64,000 nucleotides of DNA from Rhizophagus irregularis (taxonomy: Eukaryota; Glomeromycota; Glomeromycetes; Glomerales; Glomeraceae). Below, one piece after another: positions 56,960-64,000 of this stretch (position 1 is the stretch's first letter; each line of letters opens with the position of its first letter). A program made the position numbers and the translations under genes. The stretch is from the NCBI RefSeq assembly GCF_026210795.1, contig NC_089429.1, forward strand, positions 3,968,001 to 4,032,000, given 5' to 3'. The notes under the pieces are model-generated. The model was not told the origin of the DNA, did not search any database, and was given only the letters and a program-made list of their open reading frames with translations.

Positions 56960-57802
56960 CTGCCACTCCTTTCAAGTTGTCGTATTCTCCACTTTCAGCT
57001 TTGCCTAACCTTACTATATCCGATGGTCATACGCCTTTATTTGAAATAATGACCCCAAAGATTTTTATCTCTTACTTCCGACGTCTAAGAAGTCTGCAAC
57101 TCTATTACCTATCTCAATTTATCACGCCTCAAGGAACCCATATGATCACTTGGAATGTTTATCTTTCCAGCTTATCAAGTAGGAAAGGTCATCGAGTCCT
57201 CCCGCATAAGTGGTTCAATGACATTCATCAAAATGTCACCGTTCCAAATTCCAATTCTCTACTCTTGGATCAATTCTCTTCCGAAGCCGTTCCTTCAGGC
57301 GTTGATTTGGTTCCTGCCTTTGGTTCCTCTAGAAAATCCATGAAATGGATCGTGTCTTTGGACGAAGATGGTTCCCCCTTTATTTGGAAAACAGCTCGGC
57401 AAACAACAATATTCTTGCAAGATTGTCCATTGGACTTCTGATTGTGTGACTCGACCTAATGATGTTATCACGCTCACTCCTTGTCCTGGTTGTTCTAAAC
57501 ATATACCGGTTACCCATACTAAAAGTAATCCTACAGATGTTACTCCTTTATGTATCATCCCAAAACTTTCTCCTCTTAGATCTTTAATTCTCCCGACAAC
57601 GCAGGAGCGTATTAGACATGATACCTCTACTATTACTTCTCCTTTCACTTGGGCGGACCTTGATGAAACTGTAAGATCATATTATGGTCGTTTGGACACT
57701 CAACCTAATTTTTCACAAGTAGAGATGGTTACTCCTCTCCTACTCTTTCTTCTTCCTCTTTGGGCTCGGCTGCTTCTCTCGCTTTTGCTGCCTCACCGTT
57801 AG
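56960..57802 (+). pseudogene. LINE ORF2 linker between RT and RNase H (two frames)
   Basis: Two overlapping frames, 56977-57441 and 57368-57802, form the thumb/connection region. The second has PCPGCSKHIPVTH, a Cys/His cluster, then SYYGRLDTQPNFSQVEM. The frame change lies near 57440. No separate function is expected. Confidence 0.55.
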
Positions 57803-59272
57803 CGACTCCTCCTAATAACCATTATTGTTTTTATACTGATGGTTCTTTAATTAACCTTGGCACTCCTGATGTTTCTATGGGTTGGTCTTGGGTTCAAGTC
57901 CTCGATGGCGCTGGTTTTTTCCAATCTATCGCTGCTTACGCTCATGGAATTATTCGTAACTGGCCTTCCTCTACGAAGGCTGAAATTGCCGCTATACATG
58001 CTGCTCTTACAGTCACTCCTCCCTTCTCAACGGTCGACTATTTATACTGACTCTCAATCTGCCATAGATGGTCTTCGTCTATGTGCTACCTTTTCTTATT
58101 CCAATAGTAGGCTCTATTACAAGACCACCAATTTTGAACTTTGGGCTATTATTGAACGTCTCATTTTCTCTAAATCTTTATCTGTCACGGCTGTTAAAGT
58201 GAAAGGTCACTCTGGTAATTTCTACAATGACTACGCGGACTCATTGGCCAATTCTGCGCATACTTCCTCTTCAGCAGTTCTTCTTTCTGATTTGGATCAA
58301 GTATCTCCTCACGATTTCTTATTAAAATATGATGATATTTTATGCGAATCCAACCCACGACGCCTATTCAAGCAATATTCGCAAATGCTGTGGATGCATA
58401 GACTAACGCGTTTATCACGTTTTAATTTCACCATTGATTTATCTTTTACTTCAGATTTCGTGATTGATTGGGATCTTACCTGGTTTTCGCTCAATTCTGA
58501 ACCTCAACATGATGCCTCTTTTACTCGAGCTCATGCTTCCTCTCATCGCACCTTCAAATTCAAACTCTTTTTGGAAGATTTGCCTACTTTGGAACATCTT
58601 AAAAGAATTCGCCCGGACTTGTATATCGACATTTTATCATGTCGTTCATGTCTCGACTCCAAGGAAGATTTCATGCACCTTTTTATGTGCAAATGTAGAC
58701 GAATCGCTATGGAACAGATTCTCCTCTCCTACCAACATCATTTTATCACCAAACTTCAAGAAGCTGGTGATCTCGTTAAGAAAGATCCCTCTTTACTTAT
58801 TAACAAATTTAAATCTCTTCCTTGTTGGTCCTTTTCTTCTTCAAATTGGACTTCATATAGCCTTGTCCGTGGCTGCCTTCCGAAATCCTTTGTTGAAATT
58901 TTTGAAGAACTTTCTATCCCACGTAATTCTGCGATGAAGGTTATCTCTGCCATCCACAATCACTTTATCCAAAAGATCAGAAAACGAATTTGGCTACCGC
59001 GTTCCTATGACAAATCTAAATGGGAAAATGCGATGAACATCACTCAAAAACTTAAACTTTCTCGGCCTTCAAATTTGCCAAAGTCTACGTACTTACCTTT
59101 CTCAACTTTACCTCCTCCGACCCTTTCCGACGCCGCACGTGACTCCGACGTTGATTATTTAAAGAACTCGATGAAATATGGTTTGCCTTGGTTTAATCAC
59201 TATTCGGGTTTTATGGGTCGTCTAACGGTGCAACTTACTAACAGCTTTAGCAGGGTGGTGTGTCGATTTTAA
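57760..59272 (+). CDS. LINE ORF2, RNase H and C-terminal domain
   Basis: Two frames joined near 58045. The first (57760-58050) holds CFYTDGSLINL and SSTKAEIAAIHAA; the second (57857-59272) holds TIYTDSQSAIDGL and YNDYADSLANS, with AVKVKGHSGN before the last Asp. All four acidic residues of RNase H are kept across the break. The C-terminus has LSCRSCLDSKEDFMHLFMCK, a Cys/His cluster like those of the other LINEs here, and a WLPRSYDKSKWE block. The stop is at 59270-59272. RNase H removes the RNA strand during integration. Confidence 0.8.
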
Positions 59273-59580
59273 TAATGGGCGCATTGTTCGTTGGTTTGCT
59301 TGCATAGTTGCTTCTTCTTAGGTTGGAATATATCTAGGCGGGGGATCAGGATAGTTTTAGTGTTATGCGATTTTTTCCTTTCTGAATTAATTTTATAGCT
59401 TTATTACTGTTTTGGAGACTATATAGTTTTATTTTTAGTTAATTTTATTTTTCTTTTTTGTACTTTGAAAATTTTATTTTATTTTTTTGTAAGTTCGTTA
59501 AATAATTTTAATAAAGATAAAGGCTACTATGCCATATTTGCCTTGACAAGGACTGATGACGATGTCACTTGGTTATTGTA

Positions 59581-59592
59581 AATTGAAGATAA
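59581..59592 (+). promoter_or_regulatory. Island promoter motif downstream of the LINE
   Basis: AATTGAAGATAA, 34 nt before the ATG at 59627 and 23 nt after the 3' target duplication. It shows that island sequence resumes immediately after the LINE. Confidence 0.6.
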
Positions 59593-59626
59593 CAATTAGG
59601 TATGTAGACACGTACAGAAAAAAGAC

Positions 59627-60211
59627 ATGTCATACCCTTATATAACTAATCCTATAACCGGACGTCCAATCCGTGTTGGTGGAGATACCTTTAATCGAAT
59701 AGTTATGGAATCCCATGATTATATCGATGGAAGGCTTGTCCGTAGACAAACCGTACCGCCTCCACCCCAGGAACAACCTGTATATTTAAATACAGATACA
59801 GGACGCTATATTCAACACGGTACTAGAACGTATCATAGACTGGTTGAGAGTGACTACGAGGTAGTTGAGGACTACTACCTTGTTCATTCTGAAGAGGAGG
59901 AGCTTATAGATGAAATCATCAATGAAACACGCTATAATGAGGAAAATCTTGATGGCCAGCGGTTAACTTTCAATAATATACAACAAATCAGAGCCGCTAT
60001 TCAAGCTGACCAAGATGAATATGATGATTTTATCTTACAGCAGAATACGACTAACGGGACACCTTCCTCCGGTCCTTCCGGTCATCCACGAACTTTGGAG
60101 GACCATGCCCCGAGACTTGCAGAGCTTAATATTGAGTTGTGTAGGGAATGTCTCATGCCTGTAAGCCCAAGTGACTTAACGGACAAGTTGTGCAAGGACT
60201 GCGCTTCCTAA
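59627..60211 (+). CDS. 2-cysteine-adaptor-like protein
   Basis: 194 residues. Two copies of a TGR…G…T motif occur, NPITGRPIRVGGDTFNRIV (residues about 8-26) and NTDTGRYIQHGTRTYHRLV (about 54-72). NP.TGR.I..GG.T is the core of the 2-cysteine adaptor domain found in several large eukaryotic DNA viruses, though the usual flanking cysteines are missing here. The C-terminus has CRECLMPVSPSDLTDKLCKD plus a last Cys, a zinc-ribbon-like C-x2-C…C-x2-C pair. The middle is very acidic (HSEEEELIDEIINE). It has its own promoter motif. The resemblance is to viral adaptor proteins; the exact role is unknown. Confidence 0.6.
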   Translation: MSYPYITNPITGRPIRVGGDTFNRIVMESHDYIDGRLVRRQTVPPPPQEQPVYLNTDTGRYIQHGTRTYHRLVESDYEVVEDYYLVHSEEEELIDEIINETRYNEENLDGQRLTFNNIQQIRAAIQADQDEYDDFILQQNTTNGTPSSGPSGHPRTLEDHAPRLAELNIELCRECLMPVSPSDLTDKLCKDCAS

Positions 60212-60275
60212 TGGTGAGTCCTCCGGTCCTCTGGTCTTCCGGTCTTTCCAACGGTTGATCCCTTAATGCCAGTTA

Positions 60276-60285
60276 TTTTTTTTTT
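60276..60285 (+). terminator. T tract after the adaptor-like gene
   Basis: AGTTATTTTTTTTTTATAC, 64 nt after the stop, followed by the promoter-like motif at 60299. Confidence 0.4.
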
Positions 60286-60298
60286 ATACAAATGACAG

Positions 60299-60312
60299 GT
60301 ATTTAAAGATAA
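60299..60312 (+). promoter_or_regulatory. Variant island promoter motif
   Basis: GTATTTAAAGATAA; AAAGATAA replaces GAAGATAA. It is 60 nt before the ATG at 60373. Confidence 0.45.
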
Positions 60313-60372
60313 CAATATATAAAAAAGATTGTGAAGGATACTAAGTGAGCGAATAATCAAAGAAAGATAGCC

Positions 60373-60924
60373 ATGTCAACATCAATCGTAATAAACCAGT
60401 GTCAGAACTGTGGAGTATTCTCTGCAAAAGCGGCATATAGAGGATTATCCAGCGTGTTGTATAGACAGATTATAAAGAAGATTGGTGACGAGAGTGAACC
60501 TTTACAAGCCTTGGGACTTGCCAGGGATAAGTTGGTCCAGATTATCCGTCGGGCAAGTAATGCGGATTTTACGCAATTATTCACACAAAGACTAGATATG
60601 AAAATTATGGACGGAGATTCATACGAGGATACTAGGAAGTGGCTTCTTGAACAGCTTATAGCCATTGGATGTGACAGTGGGGAAATTGCCTTATATCAGT
60701 TCTTACGGAATATATACCCGGATGGTATTGACGAACCCTTTACTACATTCTATGAGAACTATGTAAATCATGTAAGAAATCCGATGACTAAGAACTTTGC
60801 TTCTCGAGCCTTAGGAGCTATTGGATTAAAAGCTAGGATGCTACGGATTGACTTCGAAGGACGTAAAAAAAGCGCCATGATTCTTAGGGCTTCTGCGGAA
60901 GAACTTCGTGAGATGGGTTGCTAA
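60373..60924 (+). CDS. Unknown island protein, 183 residues
   Basis: Starts MSTSIVINQCQNCGVFSAKA; CQNC could be half of a zinc site, but no partner pair is visible. The rest looks helical and charged (GDESEPLQALGLARDKLVQI, DSYEDTRKWLLEQLIAIG, TKNFASRALGAIGLKARM). The MSTxI/Y start resembles those of neighbouring island genes. It converges with the minus-strand pair downstream: only 13 nt separate its stop from theirs, with a small hairpin (GGTTGCTAAAGCAACC, 60916-60931) between them. Family not recognised. Confidence 0.6.
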   Translation: MSTSIVINQCQNCGVFSAKAAYRGLSSVLYRQIIKKIGDESEPLQALGLARDKLVQIIRRASNADFTQLFTQRLDMKIMDGDSYEDTRKWLLEQLIAIGCDSGEIALYQFLRNIYPDGIDEPFTTFYENYVNHVRNPMTKNFASRALGAIGLKARMLRIDFEGRKKSAMILRASAEELREMGC

Positions 60925-60931
60925 AGCAACC
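60916..60931. terminator. Short hairpin between convergent genes
   Basis: GGTTGC TAAA GCAACC, a 6-bp stem with a 4-nt loop, spanning the stop codon of the 183-residue gene and lying 7 nt from the stop of the convergent minus-strand gene. A role in ending transcripts is inference. Confidence 0.3.
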
Positions 60932-60937
60932 AGATTC

Positions 60938-61301
60938 TTACAAAATACTATTGATCCCTACTCGTAATGCTCGACGGTCCATATGACCCTTAGAAAAGAT
61001 CTGTAAAAGGACCCCGATGCCTTCTATTATTTTTTTATTATCCAAAGGGTGACTAGACTTTAGGACTTCATATCGGAAGAATAACTCCTTTACGGTCTCA
61101 GATTTTGGAATTTCAGTCTTCGCGGTCCTATCCCGTACTTTTGCTAAGAATTTTTGGAAGTCTGATCAGGGTTTTACCAGATAGTCCGTAGGCTTCCCGA
61201 AAGACGTACTTAATCCAGGTATCTGCGTTCTTAGCTATAATACCAGATACGAGGAGGTGTTTTCTCTCTTTAGGCGATGGATATTCCCGAGCGAAACTCA
61301 A
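60938..61301 (-). pseudogene. Small unknown gene directly downstream of the A32-like ATPase, frameshifted
   Basis: No complete ORF is visible, but two open minus-strand frames join cleanly near 61160. The first (from 61301) reads FAREYPSPKERKHLLVSGII and DTWIKYVFREAYGLSGKTLI; the second reads DFQKFLAKVRDRTAKTEIPK, VKELFFRYEVLKSSHPLDNK and HMDRRALRVGINSIL, then TAA at 60938-60940. About 120 residues would result. There is no ATG in the first frame after the ATPase stop at 61302-61304, so the start is missing or was translationally coupled. Basic, no recognised domain. It is probably the last gene of a minus-strand ATPase operon-like unit, now broken. Confidence 0.45.
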
Positions 61302-62126
61302 TTAGCTGGGAGGACTTTTTGCTTCAGCTACAGCTTTCTGGCCATAAGGACTAAACTTTGATCGAACTGGGTTCAAACTCGGATCGAACGGGGATTGAAC
61401 TGAGTTCGAACTAGGATTGAACTGAGATTGATCAGTGATCGAACTGAGACTAGTATCCCATCTAACCCGAATAGATAACGGATCGCTCTTGGATCTTCTA
61501 AGATCAAATACTATAAATTCGCGTTGTAGAGTAAGGTCATCGATTACTGGAGCTAGTGACTCCGATTCTTCTGTATACTGGCGGATGATCCTCTTAGTAT
61601 CGGTCAAACTTCCGTGACCTCCATGTAGGGAAATATAATTCACATTTTCACGAATAGCCTTGGGAATGGTAAAGAATCTTTGGGCCACATAGATACACGA
61701 GATATTTTTGTGACGCCCGTGTGTAAAAAATCCAGTGATGAGATCCTGGGTTTTTTTAGGCGCATCCATCAAATCCTCGAAGATTACCACAGTAGCCTGG
61801 GTGGAGTTGAAGTCCTTAACATTTGGAATCTCACTATGGGATACTGCGGTAAACGGAATTTCTTCTTCTTTGAAAAAATCACGTACGACTGCCCACTTCG
61901 GTTCATCGAGGTATCTGCCAACTAGAATTACCGCATCACATAATATGTACCTTTCGCCATCCTCCTTTGCCTTCTTGTCTCCCATTAACAAATTAATAAT
62001 CATAGTTGTCTTACCCGAGTCAGAACTTCCTGCTACGGCAAGACGGAAAGGCCATGATGGGGCAAACTCATTACCCTGTCTCGAGTCGGTCGTGTACTCG
62101 TCCAAATTGTATACATAAAGATCCAT
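61302..62126 (-). CDS. A32-like packaging ATPase (FtsK/HerA superfamily)
   Basis: 274 residues from MDLYVYNLDEYTTDSR. Walker A GSSDSGKTT (residues 33-41) and Walker B VVIFED (113-118) are followed by GFFTHGRHKNISCIYVAQRF, the conserved block after Walker B in poxvirus A32 and virophage/Polinton packaging ATPases. Such ATPases pump genomes into capsids. The C-terminal 45 residues repeat an SxFxPSxN unit (QSQFNPSSNS, QSPFDPSLNP, RSKFSP), an unusual low-complexity tail. The start is 31 nt from the divergent start of the coiled-coil gene at 62158, so they share a very short promoter region. A small broken gene follows in the same direction. This gene is the best evidence that the element had a virion stage. 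Confidence 0.85.
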   Translation of the reverse strand: MDLYVYNLDEYTTDSRQGNEFAPSWPFRLAVAGSSDSGKTTMIINLLMGDKKAKEDGERYILCDAVILVGRYLDEPKWAVVRDFFKEEEIPFTAVSHSEIPNVKDFNSTQATVVIFEDLMDAPKKTQDLITGFFTHGRHKNISCIYVAQRFFTIPKAIRENVNYISLHGGHGSLTDTKRIIRQYTEESESLAPVIDDLTLQREFIVFDLRRSKSDPLSIRVRWDTSLSSITDQSQFNPSSNSVQSPFDPSLNPVRSKFSPYGQKAVAEAKSPPS

Positions 62127-62157
62127 TTGAATTTTATTCTATCTTAGTTTAAATACG
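62127..62157. promoter_or_regulatory. 31-bp divergent promoter region
   Basis: The only sequence between the divergent starts of the ATPase (minus) and coiled-coil (plus) genes. AT-rich, with TTCTATCTTAGTTTAAATAC. TATTTAAACTAAGATAG on the minus strand loosely resembles the TATTTAAAGATAA element at 60299. No exact TTGAAGAT. Confidence 0.4.
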
Positions 62158-62862
62158 ATGTCGACACCAATTGCAATTTATACTCCTTCAGAGCCTACTG
62201 GACCGCCTCCTAGGGATTTGCGTGATATGAATAATATACCATTAGTTGCGGTAATTAAGGATCTAACAGATTTTTTAACTGTCAGTGATCGCATGGTTGT
62301 TAATCGAGATGTACAAAATGCAAACCATCGTCTTAAACATGCTCTTAATTTATTAATTCATCGCTGTAGAGAAACATACGAAGAACGCGATATATTAAAA
62401 GCAGAACGTGATCGATCTCGAAAAGAACGTGATGAATTACAAGATGAACTCGAGGTTCAAACGGGTTTGTTAGGTCTTACACAAGATGAGCTAAATAACG
62501 TACAAGATACTATTACTAGTTTAGAAGCTAATTTGGCTGAATTGGAACATGAGTTTGGTGGTATGCGGACGACTAATCGTCGTCTTCAGCAGCAATATAA
62601 TCTTATGAGAGGAGAACGTAATAGAGCTATAGGTGAACGTAATAGAGCTATAGGCGAGCGTGATGTGGCACGAAATCGGCTTGTATATGCCAATAATCGG
62701 GTTCTTTTTGGAATTCGGACATTGGGACGTCTTAGGAATCGACTTTTCCAACAAATAGCCGCTCTGCGTATCCAAGTACAATGGTTTCGGATTAGACAAT
62801 TGAACCCTCCTCCACCTCCTCTCAACCATCCACAAAATACGATATGGCTGCCGTTGGTATAG
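62158..62862 (+). CDS. Coiled-coil protein, 234 residues
   Basis: MSTPIAIYTPSEPTGPPPRD begins a short Pro-rich head. From about residue 75 to 195 it is a long coiled coil (ERDILKAERDRSRKERDELQ, LEANLAELEHEFGGMRTTNR) with a GERNRAI repeat made of an exact 18-nt duplication (62611-62652). A Pro-rich tail follows (NPPPPPLNHP). No membrane segment. It is divergent from the ATPase with a 31-bp gap, and its last 19 nt overlap the start of the Gag-like ORF. It probably makes an oligomer; a structural or scaffold role next to a Gag-like protein is inferred from context only. Confidence 0.65.
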   Translation: MSTPIAIYTPSEPTGPPPRDLRDMNNIPLVAVIKDLTDFLTVSDRMVVNRDVQNANHRLKHALNLLIHRCRETYEERDILKAERDRSRKERDELQDELEVQTGLLGLTQDELNNVQDTITSLEANLAELEHEFGGMRTTNRRLQQQYNLMRGERNRAIGERNRAIGERDVARNRLVYANNRVLFGIRTLGRLRNRLFQQIAALRIQVQWFRIRQLNPPPPPLNHPQNTIWLPLV

Positions 62863-64000
62863 CTGCCCCCATATTTCATGGTCGGGAAGATGAAGATCTT
62901 AATCTTTTTATTGATAACTTTTTAGGGTATATTAATACCGTTGGTATTGATCCATTGGACGATGCCGGTGCGCCTCCGGGTCGGGTGCGAGCAATGGGGG
63001 TTCTTCGTAGCTGTATGAGAGATGAAGCGGCGAGGTGGTTTGATGCAGAACTTACTGGAAAAAATTGGGAACTCTCGAATATTCGGTTAGTGGCTACTGC
63101 AAATGGTGGAGCCGGTGCTACTCGCCGAGCGTTCAGAGCTTTAGCTGTTCCTGAGGTTGCTAATGGATTACATGTTGTACTACTTACTCCCGGGTCTGAT
63201 GCTGATGTATATTCAAGGGTTGCAGGTAATGCGGCGAGAACCGTTGGAGAAACATTTTTCCCATCACGCGCTGATATCGTTAGAACGAATTTTAAAGTTG
63301 AAGAGCAGTGGAGGCGTGCGGGCGGACGTCCTACTCATCAACCCGTTAATGGGTTGGGAGATCATGGAGGTCCATTCAATGCTGCTGCCCAGAATCAACC
63401 GATAGTCTTACAGGGGATTCTCCTGGATCAAGCATTTATGCATATGCGCACAAATTTTCCAACCGTCGTGGAAGAAAGACTTCAAATACGATTTAGTAAC
63501 CTTTACCAGGAACAAGGTGAACCTGTTCGATCTTACTATAAGCGAGTTGAGAGGGCTGGGGATATTGTAGGATATAATCGAATTATGGTTACTGACCAGT
63601 TCTATAGAGGACTTTTGCCGGAAAACGTTATTGAAGCTTCCAGAATCGGGGCGGCACCTCTTAATATATTAATCGATAGATTGAGTGATCTTGAGCGACG
63701 AAAGGGCGAAATGTTCTATGGATTACAAAGGCGTCAGGGTATTGAAAAAGCTAAAAAAGAGGAATTGGCTGGCTATACTCATCCCGTGACTCCACATGAA
63801 GGTGCTGTAATACAAAGGTCAACAGACGTTATTACTCAAGAACGATTACAAGAATTGCTCCAGCCGCAGCCGAGGAACTTACCAAGAACTTCCAGGCACA
63901 ATTTAAACAATTACAAGCATCTAAGCCAGTTCGTAAACCACCGGTCTATAGACAACAGATTAAACCTATTCGGCCGAAGCCACGGCCACGCGTTGTTCAG
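62844..64000 (+). CDS. Gag-like protein, incomplete at the window end
   Basis: The ATG at 62844 lies inside the last codons of the preceding gene (+1 frame, 19-nt overlap) and the frame stays open to about 63860. It begins MAAVGIAAPIFHGREDEDLN and contains RDEAARWFDAELTG and VRSYYKRVERAGDIVGYNRI, then YRGLLPEN, an arrangement like the capsid region of Ty3/Gypsy Gag (W…EAxxWF…GL). Near 63860 the natural reading switches frame: AEELTKNFQAQFKQLQASKP and the basic PRPRVVQ then run out of the window. A basic C-terminus suits nucleic-acid binding. Either a retrotransposon begins here, or the island carries its own Gag-like structural protein. The short overlap and tight spacing favour linkage to the coiled-coil gene. 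Confidence 0.5.
   Translation, partial: MAAVGIAAPIFHGREDEDLNLFIDNFLGYINTVGIDPLDDAGAPPGRVRAMGVLRSCMRDEAARWFDAELTGKNWELSNIRLVATANGGAGATRRAFRALAVPEVANGLHVVLLTPGSDADVYSRVAGNAARTVGETFFPSRADIVRTNFKVEEQWRRAGGRPTHQPVNGLGDHGGPFNAAAQNQPIVLQGILLDQAFMHMRTNFPTVVEERLQIRFSNLYQEQGEPVRSYYKRVERAGDIVGYNRIMVTDQFYRGLLPENVIEASRIGAAPLNILIDRLSDLERRKGEMFYGLQRRQGIEKAKKEELAGYTHPVTPHEGAVIQRSTDVITQERLQELLQPQPRNLPRTSRHNLNNYKHLSQFVNHRSIDNRLNLFGRSHGHALF

Larger units (their letters stand above)
51372..59542 (+). mobile_element. Full-length LINE inserted in the virus-like island
   Basis: Bordered by TTGACAAGGACTGAT at 51356-51370 and 59543-59557, a perfect 15-bp target duplication. About 8.17 kb: 5' UTR, ORF1 (51486-53601), ORF2 (53650-59272) and a 3' UTR ending AATAAAGATAAAGGCTACTA. 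ORF2 has endonuclease, RT and RNase H. Its codon usage and GC content differ from the other three LINEs, and several one-base frame breaks are present. No long poly-A; the tail is TAAAGATAAAGG-like. Confidence 0.85.
44236..64000. mobile_element. Endogenised DNA-virus-like / Polinton-like element (left end and most of it)
   Basis: From 44240 GC content rises and introns vanish, genes are closely packed on both strands, and hallmark genes appear: SF3 helicase, family-B DNA polymerase, A32-like ATPase and a 2-cysteine-adaptor-like protein. Shared promoter motifs and T-tract ends reinforce that it is one unit. Integrase, capsid and protease genes typical of Polintons were not recognised, and the right end is outside the window. 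A LINE (51372-59542) interrupts it. Alternatives are a relative of polinton-like viruses or virophages, or a linear-plasmid-like element with an A32 ATPase. Confidence 0.7.

Noticed and set aside
61030-61036. T tract as a terminator
   Set aside because: It lies within the coding frame of the small minus-strand gene (an IIEG-encoding segment) and has no promoter motif after it.

Overview
The window looks like nuclear DNA of an arbuscular mycorrhizal fungus (Glomeromycotina, Rhizophagus-like). That is an inference. It rests on very AT-rich spacers, short GT-AG introns of about 70-80 nt, a Sel1-repeat protein kinase, MYB/SANT and SWIM-type genes or relics, a decayed gene of a large multi-exon family, and many LINE, SINE and MITE insertions. 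No rRNA gene, clear tRNA gene or CRISPR array was seen.

Layout. 1-9.9 kb is gene-poor repeat DNA: a Tc1/mariner-like MITE, a tRNA-like SINE, a degenerate tandem repeat, a TTAA-flanked MITE and a minus-strand LINE relic. 9.9-12.4 kb holds one credible host gene, a four-exon kinase-like/Sel1 protein whose DFG motif is degenerate. 13-13.9 kb is a SWIM zinc-finger relic. 15.3-16.3 kb is a pogo-like MITE with four copies of a covarying hairpin. 17.6-27.1 kb is a nest: a long inverted-repeat element split by a 6.3-kb LINE, hAT-like MITEs and a SINE. 27.2-31.1 kb is a 5'-truncated LINE containing a hAT-like MITE, whose empty site lies at 27.2 kb. 31.1-31.9 kb is a 73-bp minisatellite. 33.2-39 kb is a broken multi-exon gene carrying a MITE and a tandem triplication of about 856 bp. 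40.3-43.5 kb has a small MYB/SANT gene and a lysine/aspartate-rich relic.

At about 44.24 kb base composition changes sharply. From there to the end of the window lies a GC-richer, intron-poor island with densely packed genes that I read as an endogenised DNA-virus-like or Polinton-like element. It encodes an SF3 (D5-type) helicase, a family-B DNA polymerase resembling protein-primed enzymes, an A32-like packaging ATPase, a 2-cysteine-adaptor-like protein, a zinc-finger/IQ protein, an F-box-like relic, several unknown proteins, a coiled-coil protein and a Gag-like protein. Six upstream regions share a motif close to AATTGAAGATA about 20-60 bp before the start codon, and most upstream genes end near a short T tract, which suggests the element's own transcription signals. 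Its left end carries about ten copies of ATCTGTCAT in both orientations. An 8.2-kb LINE with a 15-bp target-site duplication has inserted between two of its genes. Several element genes have single frameshifts, so the copy is decaying or the assembly has indels.

Functional reading (inference): helicase, polymerase and ATPase form a replication and packaging set. No capsid of the usual double-jelly-roll type, no integrase and no protease is visible, and the right end lies beyond the window.
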